This document shows positions 1 through 9,960 of a stretch of DNA of 64,000 bases, one piece after another. This DNA is from CAVVIH01 sp963748295 (GTDB lineage Bacteria > Acidobacteriota > Vicinamibacteria > Vicinamibacterales > 2-12-FULL-66-21). The stretch is taken from NCBI GenBank assembly GCA_963748295.1, contig CAVVIH010000001.1, positions 62,001-126,000 on the forward strand, read 5' to 3'. How positions within the stretch are numbered: the first letter of the stretch is position 1; each line of letters opens with the position of its first letter. The position numbers and the translations under genes are program-made. Under the pieces are notes generated by a model that was not told the DNA's origin, did not search any database, and was given only the letters and a program-made list of their open reading frames with translations.

Positions 1-165
1 GGCCGGCGGACACGAGAACTACACGCTGCGTGAAAATGCCGGCCGCAGCACGCTCACGATCGACATGGATACGGCCGAGGATCACAAGAGTACTTCGAAG
101 AGACCTGGCCGAAGGCGCTGACCGCATTGAAGAATCTGGCGGAGCAGCGAAAGACGATCAAGTAA
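1..165 (+). CDS. SRPBCC/AHSA1-family protein, C-terminal end, frameshifted
   Basis: Only the last ~50 codons are present. The start lies upstream of the window. The first stretch reads GGHENYTLRENAGRS in one frame and, after a break near base 85-90, continues as EYFEETWPKALTALKNL to a TAA at 163-165. This ending (a short beta strand, then an amphipathic helix with a W-x-x-x-L pattern) is typical of START-like SRPBCC/AHSA1 domains, small hydrophobic-ligand-binding folds often found near ECF42/YCII loci such as the one at 14-15.6 kb. The family call is from pattern only. The last 14 bases of the coding region (151-164) are duplicated in tandem at 165-178. Confidence 0.5.
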
Positions 166-1237
166 AGACGATCAAGTACGGGGTCAGATCTTGTTTCTTG
201 CACGATTGACCGCTGCGGAGGACACCAGACATGGACGGTCCTCGCCTCTTCAGAGGACAATCGGGCAAGAAACAAGATCTGACCCCGCAGACTGCCCAGA
301 AGTAGCGGACGGTGTGGAAGAACACCGGCGCGGCGAAGATGACCGAATCGAGGCGATCGAGCACGCCGCCGTGGCCTTCGATCATCCAGCCCCAGTCCTT
401 GACGCCGCGGTCGCGTTTGATCGCCGACATCACGAGGCCGCCGAAGAATCCCATGAGGTTGATCAGCAGCGCGTAGGCGCCGGCCTCCAGCGGTGAGAAC
501 GGCGTGATCCACCACAGCGCGCGCGCCGACGACGGTCGCGCTGGCGACGCCGCCGACGAAGCCCTCGACCGTCTTCGACGGCGAGAGCTGCGGCGCGATC
601 TTCGTGCGGCCGAACAGCTTGCCCCAGACGTATTGCAGCACGTCGCTCGACTGGACGACGATCACGAGGAACGCGATCAGCAGCAGGTTGCGCCCGTCGT
701 AGCCCGGGATGTCGAGGGTGAGCAGCGCCGGCACGTGGGAGAGCGCAGAACACGCAGATCATCAGCCCCCATTGCGTTTCGGCGACGCGCGTCATGAAGT
801 TCTTGGTGTCCTGGCGCAGCGCCGCGATCGCCGCGCAGCAGCAGGAAGACGTAGACGGGGATGAAGACCGAGTAGAGCCCGTACCAGTCGATCCAGATCA
901 GGTAGTACTGCAGCGGCAGCACGACGAAGAACGCGACCGCCAGCGCCATGTGGTCGCCGCGGCGCGTCGGCGCCAGCGTGATGAACTCGCGCAACGCGGC
1001 GAACGAGAGCAGCGCGAAGAGCACGATCACGCCGGCCTTGCCGAAGACGAACGCCAGCCCGATCAGCGCGACCATGCACCCACCACGCCTTGATGCGGCT
1101 GTTGAGGTTGTCGATGGTCGGGTTCGGCCCGTGCGCGGCGAAGCGGCGATGGAGCACGTAGCCCACGATCGACGCGATCGTCGAGCACGCCGCCGATGCC
1201 GACGAAACAGCGCGAGGGTCTGCTCGTTCGCGGTCAT
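158..1237 (-). CDS. Phosphatidate cytidylyltransferase (CdsA/YnbB type), multiply frameshifted
   Basis: Converts phosphatidic acid and CTP to CDP-diacylglycerol in the inner membrane. The CdsA signature is clear near the C-terminus (SAIKRDRGVKDWG followed by EGHGGVLDRLDS), and hydrophobic segments precede it. The ATG at 1237 overlaps the stop of the upstream acyltransferase gene (ATGA). The reading is broken by at least five single-base shifts (near 1190, 1090, 835, 740 and 440), so no intact protein can be read from this assembly. The frame carrying the signature does not stop after the last conserved block (HTVRYFW). It runs into the inverted repeat at 179-287 and adds ~40 unrelated residues before stopping at 158. 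The paralogue in E. coli ynbABCD (ynbB) is the closest functional analogue, since the neighbours match that locus. Confidence 0.75.
179..287. repeat. REP/BIME-like inverted repeat with 23-bp perfect arms
   Basis: Arm 179-201 is the exact reverse complement of 265-287. With one mismatch the arms extend to 30 bp (179-208 and 258-287). Each arm has its outer end at GGGGTCAGATC. A related short palindrome, ggggtctgacccc, occurs at 12544-12556, so this is probably one member of a dispersed GGGGTC...GACCCC family. It lies at the 3' end of the CdsA-like gene on the minus strand and is read through by that frame (see that entry). Immediately before it is a perfect 14-bp tandem duplication (151-164/165-178), which may mark the insertion event. 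Confidence 0.7.
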
Positions 1238-1885
1238 TCGACATCCGCGCGTCGGGCGCAGCGCGAGCAGCGGCATCGCGGCTGCGCGTCGAGAAACGTG
1301 GCTTTGTCCTCGCCCGCGGCGAGCACGATCGGCTCGCCCAGCGTGACCGTGCAGAGCAGCGGCAGCGGCACGAACTCGCCCTTGGGCATGACGCGGTTGA
1401 GGTTTTCGATCCAGACCGGCACGAGCTCGACATCCGGCCGCGCCCTGGCGAGATGATAGAGGCCGCTCTTGAACGGCAGCAGCGGTTCGTCGGTCGTGTT
1501 GCGCGTGCCCTCGGGAAAGAGGATCAGCGAGTGCTTCTCGTCGAGCGCGGCCGCCATCACGCCGATCGGATCCGCGTCCCGGCTTTCGCGGTTGCGGTCG
1601 ATCAGCACGGCGCGGAACACGCGTTCGCCGAAGAAGCGCCGCAGCCGGCCCTGGAGCCAGTAATCGGCGCCGGCGACCGGGCGGGTCATGCGCCGGAGCG
1701 GCGCGGGGCAGCACGGTCCAGATCAGCACGAAGTCGCCGTGGCTGCTGTGATTGGCGAAGTAGACGCGCCGCCGGGGATCGGGCGCTCCGCCGCGCCACT
1801 CGCCGCGGACGCCGGTGATGGCGCGCGCGAACGCGGCGACGCCAACCGCGCACGCCGACGCTATCAACCGACCAGCGTGCGACAT
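1234..1885 (-). CDS. 1-acyl-sn-glycerol-3-phosphate acyltransferase (PlsC family), frameshifted
   Basis: Acylates lysophosphatidic acid to phosphatidic acid, the substrate of the CdsA-like enzyme encoded next. The catalytic motif NHSSHGD (H-x4-D) is near residue 46, and the glycerophosphate-binding FPEGTR motif follows in a second frame (around 1500-1530). A break near 1690-1705 separates them, and another near 1290 affects the last ~15 residues. The ATG at 1885 begins MSHAGRLIASACAVGV, a hydrophobic N-terminus, 16 bp downstream of the preceding stop. The 3' end overlaps the next start by ATGA. An acyltransferase is not part of E. coli ynbABCD, so this locus looks like an extended version. 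Confidence 0.8.
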
Positions 1886-1901
1886 GCAGACGACCTCGCC
1901 G

Positions 1902-2347
1902 TCAACCGGCGGTCAGCGCCAGCAGCGCGCCGGCCAGCACACAGAGCACTTGTGCCGCCAGCGCAAGAACTTGACACCGAAGCAGCCGCATCGCTCCCGC
2001 AACGCGGGCCGCGACGGGCCGGCCGCGCTTTGCGGCCGGCAGCAGGCCCAGTTGCTCCAGCGCGGCATCCATCGAGGCGAAGTCTGTCGGTGCGCGCCAG
2101 CCGGCGAAAGAGCTCGGCATCGAAGCCCACCCGGATCGCCAGGTAAGTCTCGGCCAGTCCGGCGAGCACGGCTGCGACGGCAAATGCGATTGATGTCCAC
2201 GGGGGTTGGGGCGCCACTGCCGGAACGATCGCGATGACGGCGATCGCCGCGACAGTGAGTCCGCATGATAAACGATCGACCTTGCGGCCCTGAGCGAGAA
2301 GCGCGGCGGCGGCGAAAGAAAGCGTCGCGCGCGTCTCGCTCGCTCAC
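1902..2347 (-). CDS. Small hydrophobic membrane protein of the ynb-like operon, frameshifted
   Basis: About 147 residues with three likely membrane segments: around LTVAAIAVIAIVPAVA, SIAFAVAAVLAGLAETYLAI and, at the C-terminus, QVLALAAQVLCVLAGALLAL. The GTG at 2347 overlaps the stop of the phosphatase gene upstream (GTGA). Continuity requires shifts near 2320 and 2110. No family is recognised. Its fixed place between a YnbD-like phosphatase and an acyltransferase, with overlapping starts, suggests a subunit or chaperone for the membrane enzymes. That role is inference. Confidence 0.5.
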
Positions 2348-3678
2348 GCGTCAACCTCCGCGGCGCTGGCAATGGCATCGCGCGTCGCGCCGTCGATGAC
2401 GATCCGGGGCCTGGCCTCGCGGACAGTGCGCGAGCGCCTGGCGCGACGGTTCGCGTGTCCGTTGCTGGCGAGCAGCCACGTGGCAACGGTCGCCGCGCTT
2501 CGCGAATAGCCGAGCGCGCAGCAGACGAGAACGGGGCCGTTCGCCCGGCCCCGTTCGATGCTCGCGGCAGCCTCGAGGAGCTTGGCCGGCTGGGGCGGCA
2601 CGAGATCGAGCATCGGTATGCACATCCAATCGCCGGCGATGCGGCCGCCGGGCAGTTCGGCGCAGAGATCGATCACGGTCGGGAAGCGCGCCGCTTCACC
2701 TGGCCGTGGAATCCTCCCGAGCCAGACGTCGCCGGACACCGCGACCGGCGCCGGTTCGTGCCGCGTCCACGATCGCGAGTTGACGAACGCGCCGGTAAGA
2801 TACGGCGCCAGCAGCAGCCGCGCGCCGCAGGCTCATTCGTCCGGCCGCATCCTTCTGGAACCCTTCCGGTCCGAAGACCGCGTAGTTGGCGGCGACGAGT
2901 CCCAGCGACACCGCGGGCCACAGCAGCCACAGCCCGGCGCCTCCCGTCCACACGGCGAATACCGCAAGCAGCGCGGCGCCGATCAGATAGCGCGCAGCCA
3001 GCACCAGCCGCCGCCGTTCGGTCGTCAGTGCGAACGTCGCAAATGGACTCTTTCCACGGTCCGGCCAGAGCCACAGACAGAAAGCCCCGAGCAGCGCGCC
3101 GGTCGGGATGTCGAAGAAATGATGCTGATACGTGGTGAGCACCGACACGCCGACGAGAGCGAACCAGAGGTGCAGCGGCCATCGCGCTGCCCGCGGCAGA
3201 TGCCTGGCGTAGAGCTTCCACAGGATGACGAGCAGCGCGATGTGCAGCGACGGCGCCTGGTTGAACGGCTTGTCGAAGCTGGTGAGCGCATCGAACAGGA
3301 AGCCCGGGAGACCGGTCGTATCCGGCTGGCGAAAGGTGAAGCGCAGCGGAAAGAGAACGAAGCAGGCGACCGCGACGATCTGCGCGGTGACGAGCCGCCG
3401 CGCGTGCGCGTCGAGCTCGGCCCGCGTGCTGCAGACCAGCAGCGACAGGCCGTAGAAGGCGTTGATCGACCAGTAGGGGACGATCGTCCAGGCGAGGAAC
3501 GGAATCTGCCGCTCCCAATCGAAAACGATCGATGGAACGTCGAGGCGGCTGGCGGCGAGCTCGTTGGCCGCTCCGTAGGTCAGGTAGAAGAACGGCGTCA
3601 GAAAAGCAGCCAGCAGATTGCCCGCACCCACGGGCGCGATTCGGCCGCCGGGGCTGCCGCGACGGTGGTGCCGATCAT
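2344..3678 (-). CDS. YnbD-like PAP2 / dual-specificity phosphatase fusion, frameshifted
   Basis: A multi-pass PAP2 domain (about residues 20-290) is followed by a cytosolic dual-specificity-type phosphatase domain. The PAP2 part shows PSLHIALL and YQHHFFDIPTG, the second and third lipid-phosphatase motifs of the inositol-phosphoceramide-synthase-like subgroup. The C-terminal domain has the P-loop CCALGYSRSAA (C-x5-R). The same two-domain arrangement occurs in E. coli YnbD. The ATG at 3678 overlaps the upstream TGA (ATGA). Frame breaks lie near 3610 and between the domains near 2800. A likely role is dephosphorylation or headgroup transfer on a lipid phosphate made by the neighbouring enzymes. 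The substrate is unknown. Confidence 0.8.
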
Positions 3679-5464
3679 GAGGCGACGCGTTCGGCGACCG
3701 ACACGGTGAAGATGCCCCACTCGTCGATGCGCTGGTCGATCTTCTTGAAGCCCGCCGCCGCCACGAGCTGGTCCATCTCCGCCTGGGCGCGCCGGCGCAT
3801 GATCCAGGCCTGGCCCTGCCGATGGCTCGTCAACGCACGGGCGATCAGCTCGAGCTGGGGATGCCAGGGCTGGCCGGTGTAGATCAGATAGCCGCCGGGC
3901 GGAATCGCCGCAGCAAGCCCCGCCAGCGAGTTCGGCACCATCGCGTTGTCGGGAAAGAGCTCGTAGAGGCCGGACACGATGCCGAGTGTCGGCTTCGGTT
4001 CGATCGCGGCGAGGCTTTGCCGGTCGAAGGCGTCGCCCCTGACGAACTGCGCGACGTGGTCGAGGCCCTTCTGCCGAATCATCGTCTGGCCGGCCTCGAC
4101 GTTGATCTCGCTGTAATCGCGCAGCAGGACGGAGGCGGGCTTGATCGGGCTGGCTTCGATCGCGTCGAGCACGTAGCGGCCGTGGCCGGCGGCGATGTCC
4201 ACGATGCGCACCGGCGTCCCGCTCCCGGCGAGCCGCCCCATCGTCGTGCGCAGCAGCTCCTCGAGATGAATCTTGCGCTGGCGGATTCCGCGCCAGCCGA
4301 TCGATTCGAGATAGATGCGATCGATCAGGCGGCCAAGCCGCCCCAGTCCGGCAGGCGTGTTGCGATAGACGTAATCGAGCGAGGAGCCGGAATCGAAGCC
4401 GGTCCGGTGACCGACACGAATGCCCTCGGAGAAGAGACCGCCGATTTTCATGTTCAGCCGCGCGGCGGCCCAGTACAGGCCGCGCGGCGAGAGAAGCGGC
4501 AGCGGCGTGGCCAGCGCCTCCGCTTCGTCGCGCGTATAGCCGAGCCGATCGGATTCGAGCAGCGATGGGCGGTCTGGCGCCTCGGCGAAACGCGCCGAGG
4601 AGGAACGCCCGCGCCTTGTCGACCGCCAGCCGTCGATCCCGTTCGCCGAACGTGTCGTGGAAGAAGCCGGGGAGCACGTGCCGTTCCTTGATCGGGCTGC
4701 CAAGGTTCTCGAAGAAGCGGTGCTGCGGGCCGTGATGCACCACGAAGTCCGCGCCGGAGATCAGAAGCTGCGTGGGGATCGTGATGGCGCGGGCGTCGGC
4801 GACGACGCGTTCCGCTGTTTCGTAGAGCGCCAGCAGGATGTTGACGGCGATCGGCCGCGCGATCAGCGGATCCGAGTCGTACGACTTGATGCGCTCCGGA
4901 TCGTGAGTCAGGAACCGCGACTTCACGTACGAGTTGACGAAGAAGTGTCCGCGCACCTTCTGCATGACCTTCAGCGCCGGGCGCGCGAACGGTACGTAGA
5001 GCTTCACCTTGAAGGCAGGCGATGCCAGCACCAGGCAGCGGATCTGCGGCGCGTAGTCGTGCGCCCAGGTGGCGACCAGCACGGCGCCGACGCTCTGTGC
5101 GATCACGGCGATGTCTTCTTGCGCGATGCCGTACGTCGACGAGATGTGTTCGACGAATGTCTGGACGTCTCTGCACCGACGTGCCGAGGCTCGGGCTGAA
5201 TCCGCGCTCGCCGGGCGAGCGGCCCTGCCCGCGCGCATCCCAGGCGAACATCGCGAAGTCGGGCAGGCCGAGCTCGTCGGCGAGGTGTGCCATCCGTCCC
5301 GAATGCTCGTGGCCGCGGTGGAACAGGACGATCGCGCCGCGCGCCGGCGTTCGCACGGCGGGCCAGTAGCGATAGAACAGATCGATGCCGTCATGCGTCC
5401 GGAACGTCTTCTCTTCCACCGGCCGGCCGATCGGCTCCGTGCCTGACATCGCATCCGTCAACAT
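3675..5464 (-). CDS. YnbC-like alpha/beta-hydrolase fused to a SAM-dependent methyltransferase, frameshifted
   Basis: The N-terminal half is a serine hydrolase of the monoacylglycerol-lipase type: AIVLFHRGHEHSGR holds the oxyanion region, AQSVGA is the nucleophile elbow (G/A-x-S-x-G), and the C-terminal ADFVVHHG and GFFHDTFGE blocks supply the acid/His region. The C-terminal half (from ~residue 310) is a Rossmann methyltransferase with VRIVDIAAGHGRYVLDAI as motif I. This order matches E. coli YnbC. The ATG at 5464 overlaps the upstream stop by 7 bases. Shifts near 5180 and 4600 divide the reading into three frames. Probable function is lipid deacylation plus methylation of a headgroup, based on context only. 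Confidence 0.8.
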
Positions 5465-6079
5465 TGCTGCACCACCATGCGGGCTTCGCCGATGCCCGAG
5501 CGGACCCTGTTGATCACCGTCATGACAAGAAGGATGGCGAGGAGCGGCACTGCCCACCCGAGCCACGCCGGCAGGACGTGTGACAGGCCAACCCACAGGC
5601 CCAGCGACGCCGAATACGAACGCGCGATCGCTCTTGCCCATCGGTCCGTCGTAGCGCCGCGAGGCGCCCATCATCGGACCGAGCGCGCCCGCGAGCTCGG
5701 TCACGATCGACAGGCAGACGATCGCGCCAATCCCGAACGGGCCGAATGGCGCGACGAGCGCGAACGGGGCATAGAGCGCCGCATCCGACACGACGTCGGT
5801 TATTTCGTTCAGATAACCACCGAGCACTGACTTCTGATGAAATTCGCGGGCGAGCATCCCGTCGATCGCGTTGAGCGCCATCCGCGCGAAGAGCCACGCG
5901 GGAACGATCAGAAACACCGTGCGCGACGGAGCGCGCCAGGCGACGAATGCGCCGGCGGCTATCGATCCCAGCGCGGCGCCGACCGTCACCATGTTCGCCG
6001 TAACGCCGCCGCGGTAGAGCACGGTGACGAGCGGGCGAAGCAGGGCCTGAAAGCGTGGCTTCAGCGCGTAGATGGTCAT
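5458..6079 (-). CDS. CDP-alcohol phosphatidyltransferase (YnbA-like), frameshifted near the end
   Basis: First gene of the minus-strand lipid operon. The CDP-OH-P signature is present at residues ~73-97: DGMLAR, eight residues, G, then N and DVVSD. In the standard motif DGxxAR-x8-G-x3-D-x3-D the first Asp of the second half is Asn here. Six or so membrane segments follow the usual layout. The start ATG at 6079 gives MTIYALKPRFQALLRPLV. A one-base break near 5600 moves the final transmembrane helix (WLGWAVPLLAILLVMTVI) to another frame that ends at 5458. The enzyme should replace CMP on CDP-diacylglycerol with an alcohol. The acceptor is not evident. Confidence 0.82.
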
Positions 6080-6216
6080 GGGTGGCCCACCGATTGTCGG
6101 CCCGAAGAGCGCCGGGCTGCAGCCTCAAAGTAGCAGGATGCCGGGTGCGAAGTCGTGAGAAAGCGTGTTGGAGTCCTGATGATTACTGAAGGGGTTAACG
6201 CGCCTGTTTCCAACGA

Positions 6217-7410
6217 TTACCGTGCCATTCCCACATCTCGCGAATAGCGCTCGCGCACCGCCATCGCGATGGCCGCGAGCGTCGCCCCCGCGGCGCAGAG
6301 CGCCATCGCGTCGCGCAGCATCCAGCCGCCATCATGGAGCGCGCCGATGACGAGCGGCGCGGCCGCGCCGACCGCCGCCGCCGAATGATAGACGACGCCG
6401 CCGCCCCATCCTCGCCGCTCCGGAGGAAAACGGTTCGCGATGTAGACCGGCGCGACGCCGATCACTCCGCCGACCGCAAAGCCCATCGCGGTAACGGCGA
6501 CCAGAAGGCCCATCGCCTCGGTCGACACGACGAAGATTGGCAGCGACGCGATCGCGATGACGCCGCCGGTCGCAATCGCGCCGGCCGGACCGAGCCGCGT
6601 GCCTGCCACCGCGCCCCAGACCGCTGCTCCGGCAATCCCGCCGAGGTTGAGCGCGGCAACATAGATCAAAGGAGAGTGTCCTTCGGCGCGGATGAGCGTC
6701 CCGTACCAAAACGACACGGACTGATACGCGAACATGACCGCGCCAAGCAGCAGCACGGGCCACAAGGGGAAGCCAGTTCCAGGCGCGGGTGTCGTCGGGG
6801 CGTCCGCGGGTCGCGCTGCTTTTCCGGCGAGCCAGACGGGGCTTTCCGGAACGGATCGGCGTACCCAGAGCACGACGAGTGCCGGAAGGACGCCGCTCCA
6901 CAGCATCGCGCGCCAGCCCCAGGGCGCATGCGCGACGTACGGATACGCGAATTGCACGACGGCGGCCGCGAGGATGAATCCCCAGGAGAACGCGCCCTGC
7001 ACGATGCCCGAGATCACGCCGCGCAGCCGCTCGGGCCAGTGTTCGAGCACCAGCGGCATTCCCGCGGCCCATTCCGCTCCCATACCGAGTCCGAACAGGG
7101 CGCGAAAGAGGAACAGCGACCAATAGCCGGTCGAGAAGCCGCTCAACAGCGAGAAGATCGAGAACCAAAGGATCGAGATCACCAGAGGAGTCTTGCGGCC
7201 CCACCGATCGGCCGCCCTGCCGCCGATCGCGCCGCCAACGAGCCTGGTGAGCAGCGTGACCGTCCCGAGCGCGCCCGCCTGGGCGCTGGTCATGGACAGC
7301 TCCTGCTGGACCTCGATCAGCACCAGCGTCAGGATCGTGAAGTCGTAGCCGTCGAGCATCCAGCCAAGAAATGCGGCCGCAAACGCGCGCCAGCGGTTGG
7401 TGTCAGCCAT
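6217..7410 (-). CDS. MFS transporter, metabolite:proton symporter type
   Basis: A 397-residue protein with twelve predicted membrane helices and no frame break. The N-terminus MADTNRWRAFAAAFLGWMLDGYDF matches the NanT/ShiA-like branch of the major facilitator superfamily (the WMLDGYDF block in helix 1 is typical of carboxylate and sialic-acid symporters). The loop motif GRAADRWGRKTPL between helices 2 and 3 is the MFS signature A. The start at 7410 was chosen because similarity begins there. About 80 bp separate it from the divergently transcribed receiver gene. The substrate cannot be read from the sequence. An organic acid is plausible. Confidence 0.85.
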   Translation of the reverse strand: MADTNRWRAFAAAFLGWMLDGYDFTILTLVLIEVQQELSMTSAQAGALGTVTLLTRLVGGAIGGRAADRWGRKTPLVISILWFSIFSLLSGFSTGYWSLFLFRALFGLGMGAEWAAGMPLVLEHWPERLRGVISGIVQGAFSWGFILAAAVVQFAYPYVAHAPWGWRAMLWSGVLPALVVLWVRRSVPESPVWLAGKAARPADAPTTPAPGTGFPLWPVLLLGAVMFAYQSVSFWYGTLIRAEGHSPLIYVAALNLGGIAGAAVWGAVAGTRLGPAGAIATGGVIAIASLPIFVVSTEAMGLLVAVTAMGFAVGGVIGVAPVYIANRFPPERRGWGGGVVYHSAAAVGAAAPLVIGALHDGGWMLRDAMALCAAGATLAAIAMAVRERYSRDVGMAR

Positions 7411-7488
7411 GGACGACCTGGGTAGGATCGCATTTTTTGCGGAATCGGTGGCGCACTGGGCCTCGCGGTGTATGATCCGCGGTTCCGG

Positions 7489-7875
7489 ATGGCAATGACG
7501 ACAGAGCGGCTGACGCTGGCGATCGTCGAGGACGACGGAGATGTGCGCACCGCTCTGAACCGGCTGCTTCGTTCGATGGGGCACCAGGTGCACCTGTTCG
7601 ATTCCGCCGAGGCGTTCGACCAGCATCCGCCCGAGGTGGACTGCCTCATTCTGGACGTGCGGCTGCCGGGTCTGAGCGGGCTCGAGCTGAGCGAACGGCT
7701 TCGTCATCAGGGATCGCGGCTTCCTGTCGTACTCATCACCGGCGACAACGATCCGGCCTCGCGCGGTCGCGCCCGGCTGATCGGGCAGATCGACGTGCCC
7801 GCGGTGATGAAACCCTTCAGCGACGAGGAGCTGATGGATGCGGTCGCGAGGGCAATGTCGTCCCGCGATCGCTGA
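7489..7875 (+). CDS. Single-domain response regulator (FixJ-type receiver)
   Basis: About 128 residues consisting only of a CheY-like receiver domain. The acidic pair is in AIVEDDGDV, the phosphoacceptor Asp in LILDVRLPG, the Thr in VVLITGDND and the Lys in AVMKPFS. No output domain follows. The ATG at 7489 is preferred. A GTG at 7468 would add seven residues. It is the first gene of a five-gene signalling operon and lies 25 bp before the PAS-GAF kinase, its probable phosphodonor. FixJ-like receivers without DNA-binding domain often act as phosphate sinks or connectors. Confidence 0.85.
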   Translation: MAMTTERLTLAIVEDDGDVRTALNRLLRSMGHQVHLFDSAEAFDQHPPEVDCLILDVRLPGLSGLELSERLRHQGSRLPVVLITGDNDPASRGRARLIGQIDVPAVMKPFSDEELMDAVARAMSSRDR

Positions 7876-7900
7876 CGATCGCGCCGCCAGGAACCAAGTC

Positions 7901-9899
7901 ATGTCCGATAGACACACGCTGACCGGCCGCTTCGCGCCGCACGTCATGCTGCAGCACGACGACATCAACCGGCGCATCGTCGACAGCTGCGTGGACTGCC
8001 TGAAGATCCTCAACCTCGACGGGCAGATCGATTACGTCAACAGCGCGGGTGTGCAGCACATGGAGCTGAAGAGCGCCATCGAAATGCTCGGCCGCCCGTG
8101 GCTGGATTTCTGGGAGCCCGAGTATCGCGAATCGGCGCGTGCCGCGCTGGAATCCGCGCGATCGGGCAGCCGCGGGGCGTTTCAGGGACTCAGCAGAACC
8201 GCGACGGGGCGGCCGAAATGGTGGGACGTGGCCGTGACCCCAATCCTCGGCGGCGACGGTTCGGTCCTCCAGCTTCTCGCCGTCGCACGCGACCTCACGG
8301 AACGCCAGAAAGAGGAAACCTTCCGCGCCGGACAGCATCGTGTCCTCGAGATGATTGCAGCGGGGGCGGCGCTCGGCGACGTGCTCACGAGCCTGGTGTA
8401 CCTGCTCGAACGCCATTGCGACGGCATGCAGTGCTCGGTTCTCTTTCTCGACGAGGGAGGGAAGCGTCTGCGCCGGGGAGTCGCTCCGAGCCTGCCTGAA
8501 GCGTTCAGCGCGGCGCTCGACGGTCTCGAGATCGGGCCGCGTGCGGGATCGTGCGGCACCGCGATGTACCTGGGCAAGCCGGTGATCGTCAGCGATATCG
8601 AGCAGGACCCGCTATGGGAGGACTTCCGCGACATGGCGCGGCAGTTCGGCTTCCGCGCGTGCTGGTCCACTCCCATCGTGTCCTCGGAACGCAGAGTGCT
8701 CGGCACGTTTGCCATCTACGCGGACCAACCGAGCTCGCCGACGCGCGAAGACCTGCGCATCATGGACATCGCCGCGTCGATCGCCGGCATCGCGATCGAG
8801 CGCCAGCGCGCGCACCAGGCGCTGCATGAGAGCGAACAGCGTAACCGCGCCATCCTCCGGGCGATTCCCGATTGGATCTTCGTGACCAGCGTGGATGGCG
8901 TGTTCCTCGACTATCACGCCAAGGATCCCGAGAAGCTGATGGTTCAGCCGACGCTCTTCCTGGGCAGGTCGGTGCGCGACATCATGCCGCCGGAGCTCGC
9001 GGAAACGCTGTCGGCGGCGTTCGCCCGGGTCGCGCAGTCGGACGAGCCGGAGAAGGTCGAGTACCTCGCTGGGGACCGACGATGCGGAGCGCTTCTACGA
9101 AGCGACGGTCGTCCGCTGCGACCAGGACAAGGTATTGAGCATCGTCAGGGACATCACCGATCGCCGGCGGACCGAGCTCGATGCCGCCGCGCAGCGCCAG
9201 GAGCTGGTGCACCTGAACAGGGTCGCGATGCTCGGCGAGCTGACGGGCGCGCTCGCGCACGAACTGAGCCAGCCGCTCGCGGCGATTCTCTGCAGCGCGC
9301 AGGCGGCGCGCCGCTTCATCGATCGCGCGCCGCTCGAAGTCGACGAAGTGAGCGGGGCGGTAGACGACATCATCCGGAACGACAAGCGTGCCCGCGCCGT
9401 CATCGAACGGCTGCGCACGTTGCTGAAGAAAGGCACGATGGTCCGGCAGCGGCTCGATCTCCCGGAGATCACCCGCGACGCGCTCGACCTCGTACGCAGC
9501 GATCTGCTCGTCCGCCGGATCTCGGTCACCACCAGGTTCGCGCCCTCGATGCCGCCGGTCGTGGGGGATCGCGTCCAGCTGCAGCAGGTCATCCTCAACC
9601 TCGTCCACAACGCCTGCGAAGCGATGGCCGGCATCGAGTCGGGCGAGCGGAAGCTGACCATCGAGACCGCAGCCGACGGCGATCACGTCGAATTCTCCAT
9701 CGCCGACAACGGGGCTGGTATTCCGCCAAGCCAGCTGCATGCGGTGTTCGAGCCCTTCGTCACGTTCCGGGAGCACGGGCTCGGCCTCGGCCTGGCGATC
9801 AGCCGCTCCATCATCGTTTCGCACGGCGGCCGGATCACCTCCGAGAACAATCCGGACCAGGGCGCGACGTTCCGGTGTCAGCTGCCCGCCGCCCGCTAA
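7901..9899 (+). CDS. PAS-GAF-PAS hybrid-input sensor histidine kinase, one frameshift
   Basis: Soluble kinase with a PAS domain (~residues 20-130), a GAF domain (~145-305), a second PAS (~320-425), HisKA and HATPase_c. H-box: LAHELSQPLAAIL. N-box: LNLVHNACEAM. G1: DNGAGI. G2: GLGLGLAISRSI. There is no transmembrane segment, so signals are cytosolic. The ATG at 7901 follows a purine-rich AGGAA site. A single-base break near 9070 (after VEYLAG) must be bridged to join the second PAS core to its C-terminal part (ERFYEATVV). The H-box is of the FixL/DctB-like subgroup, matching the FixJ-type receiver encoded just upstream. Confidence 0.85.
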
Positions 9900-9960
9900 G
9901 CGGGCGCCATACGCACAAAGTCCTATAGCGGCGCATCGCGGAACCGGATACTTTCTGGAC

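Noticed and set aside
7468..7497. TATGAT as a -10 box for the signalling operon
   Set aside because: No matching -35 at suitable distance, and it overlaps the possible GTG start region. Not reported as a promoter.
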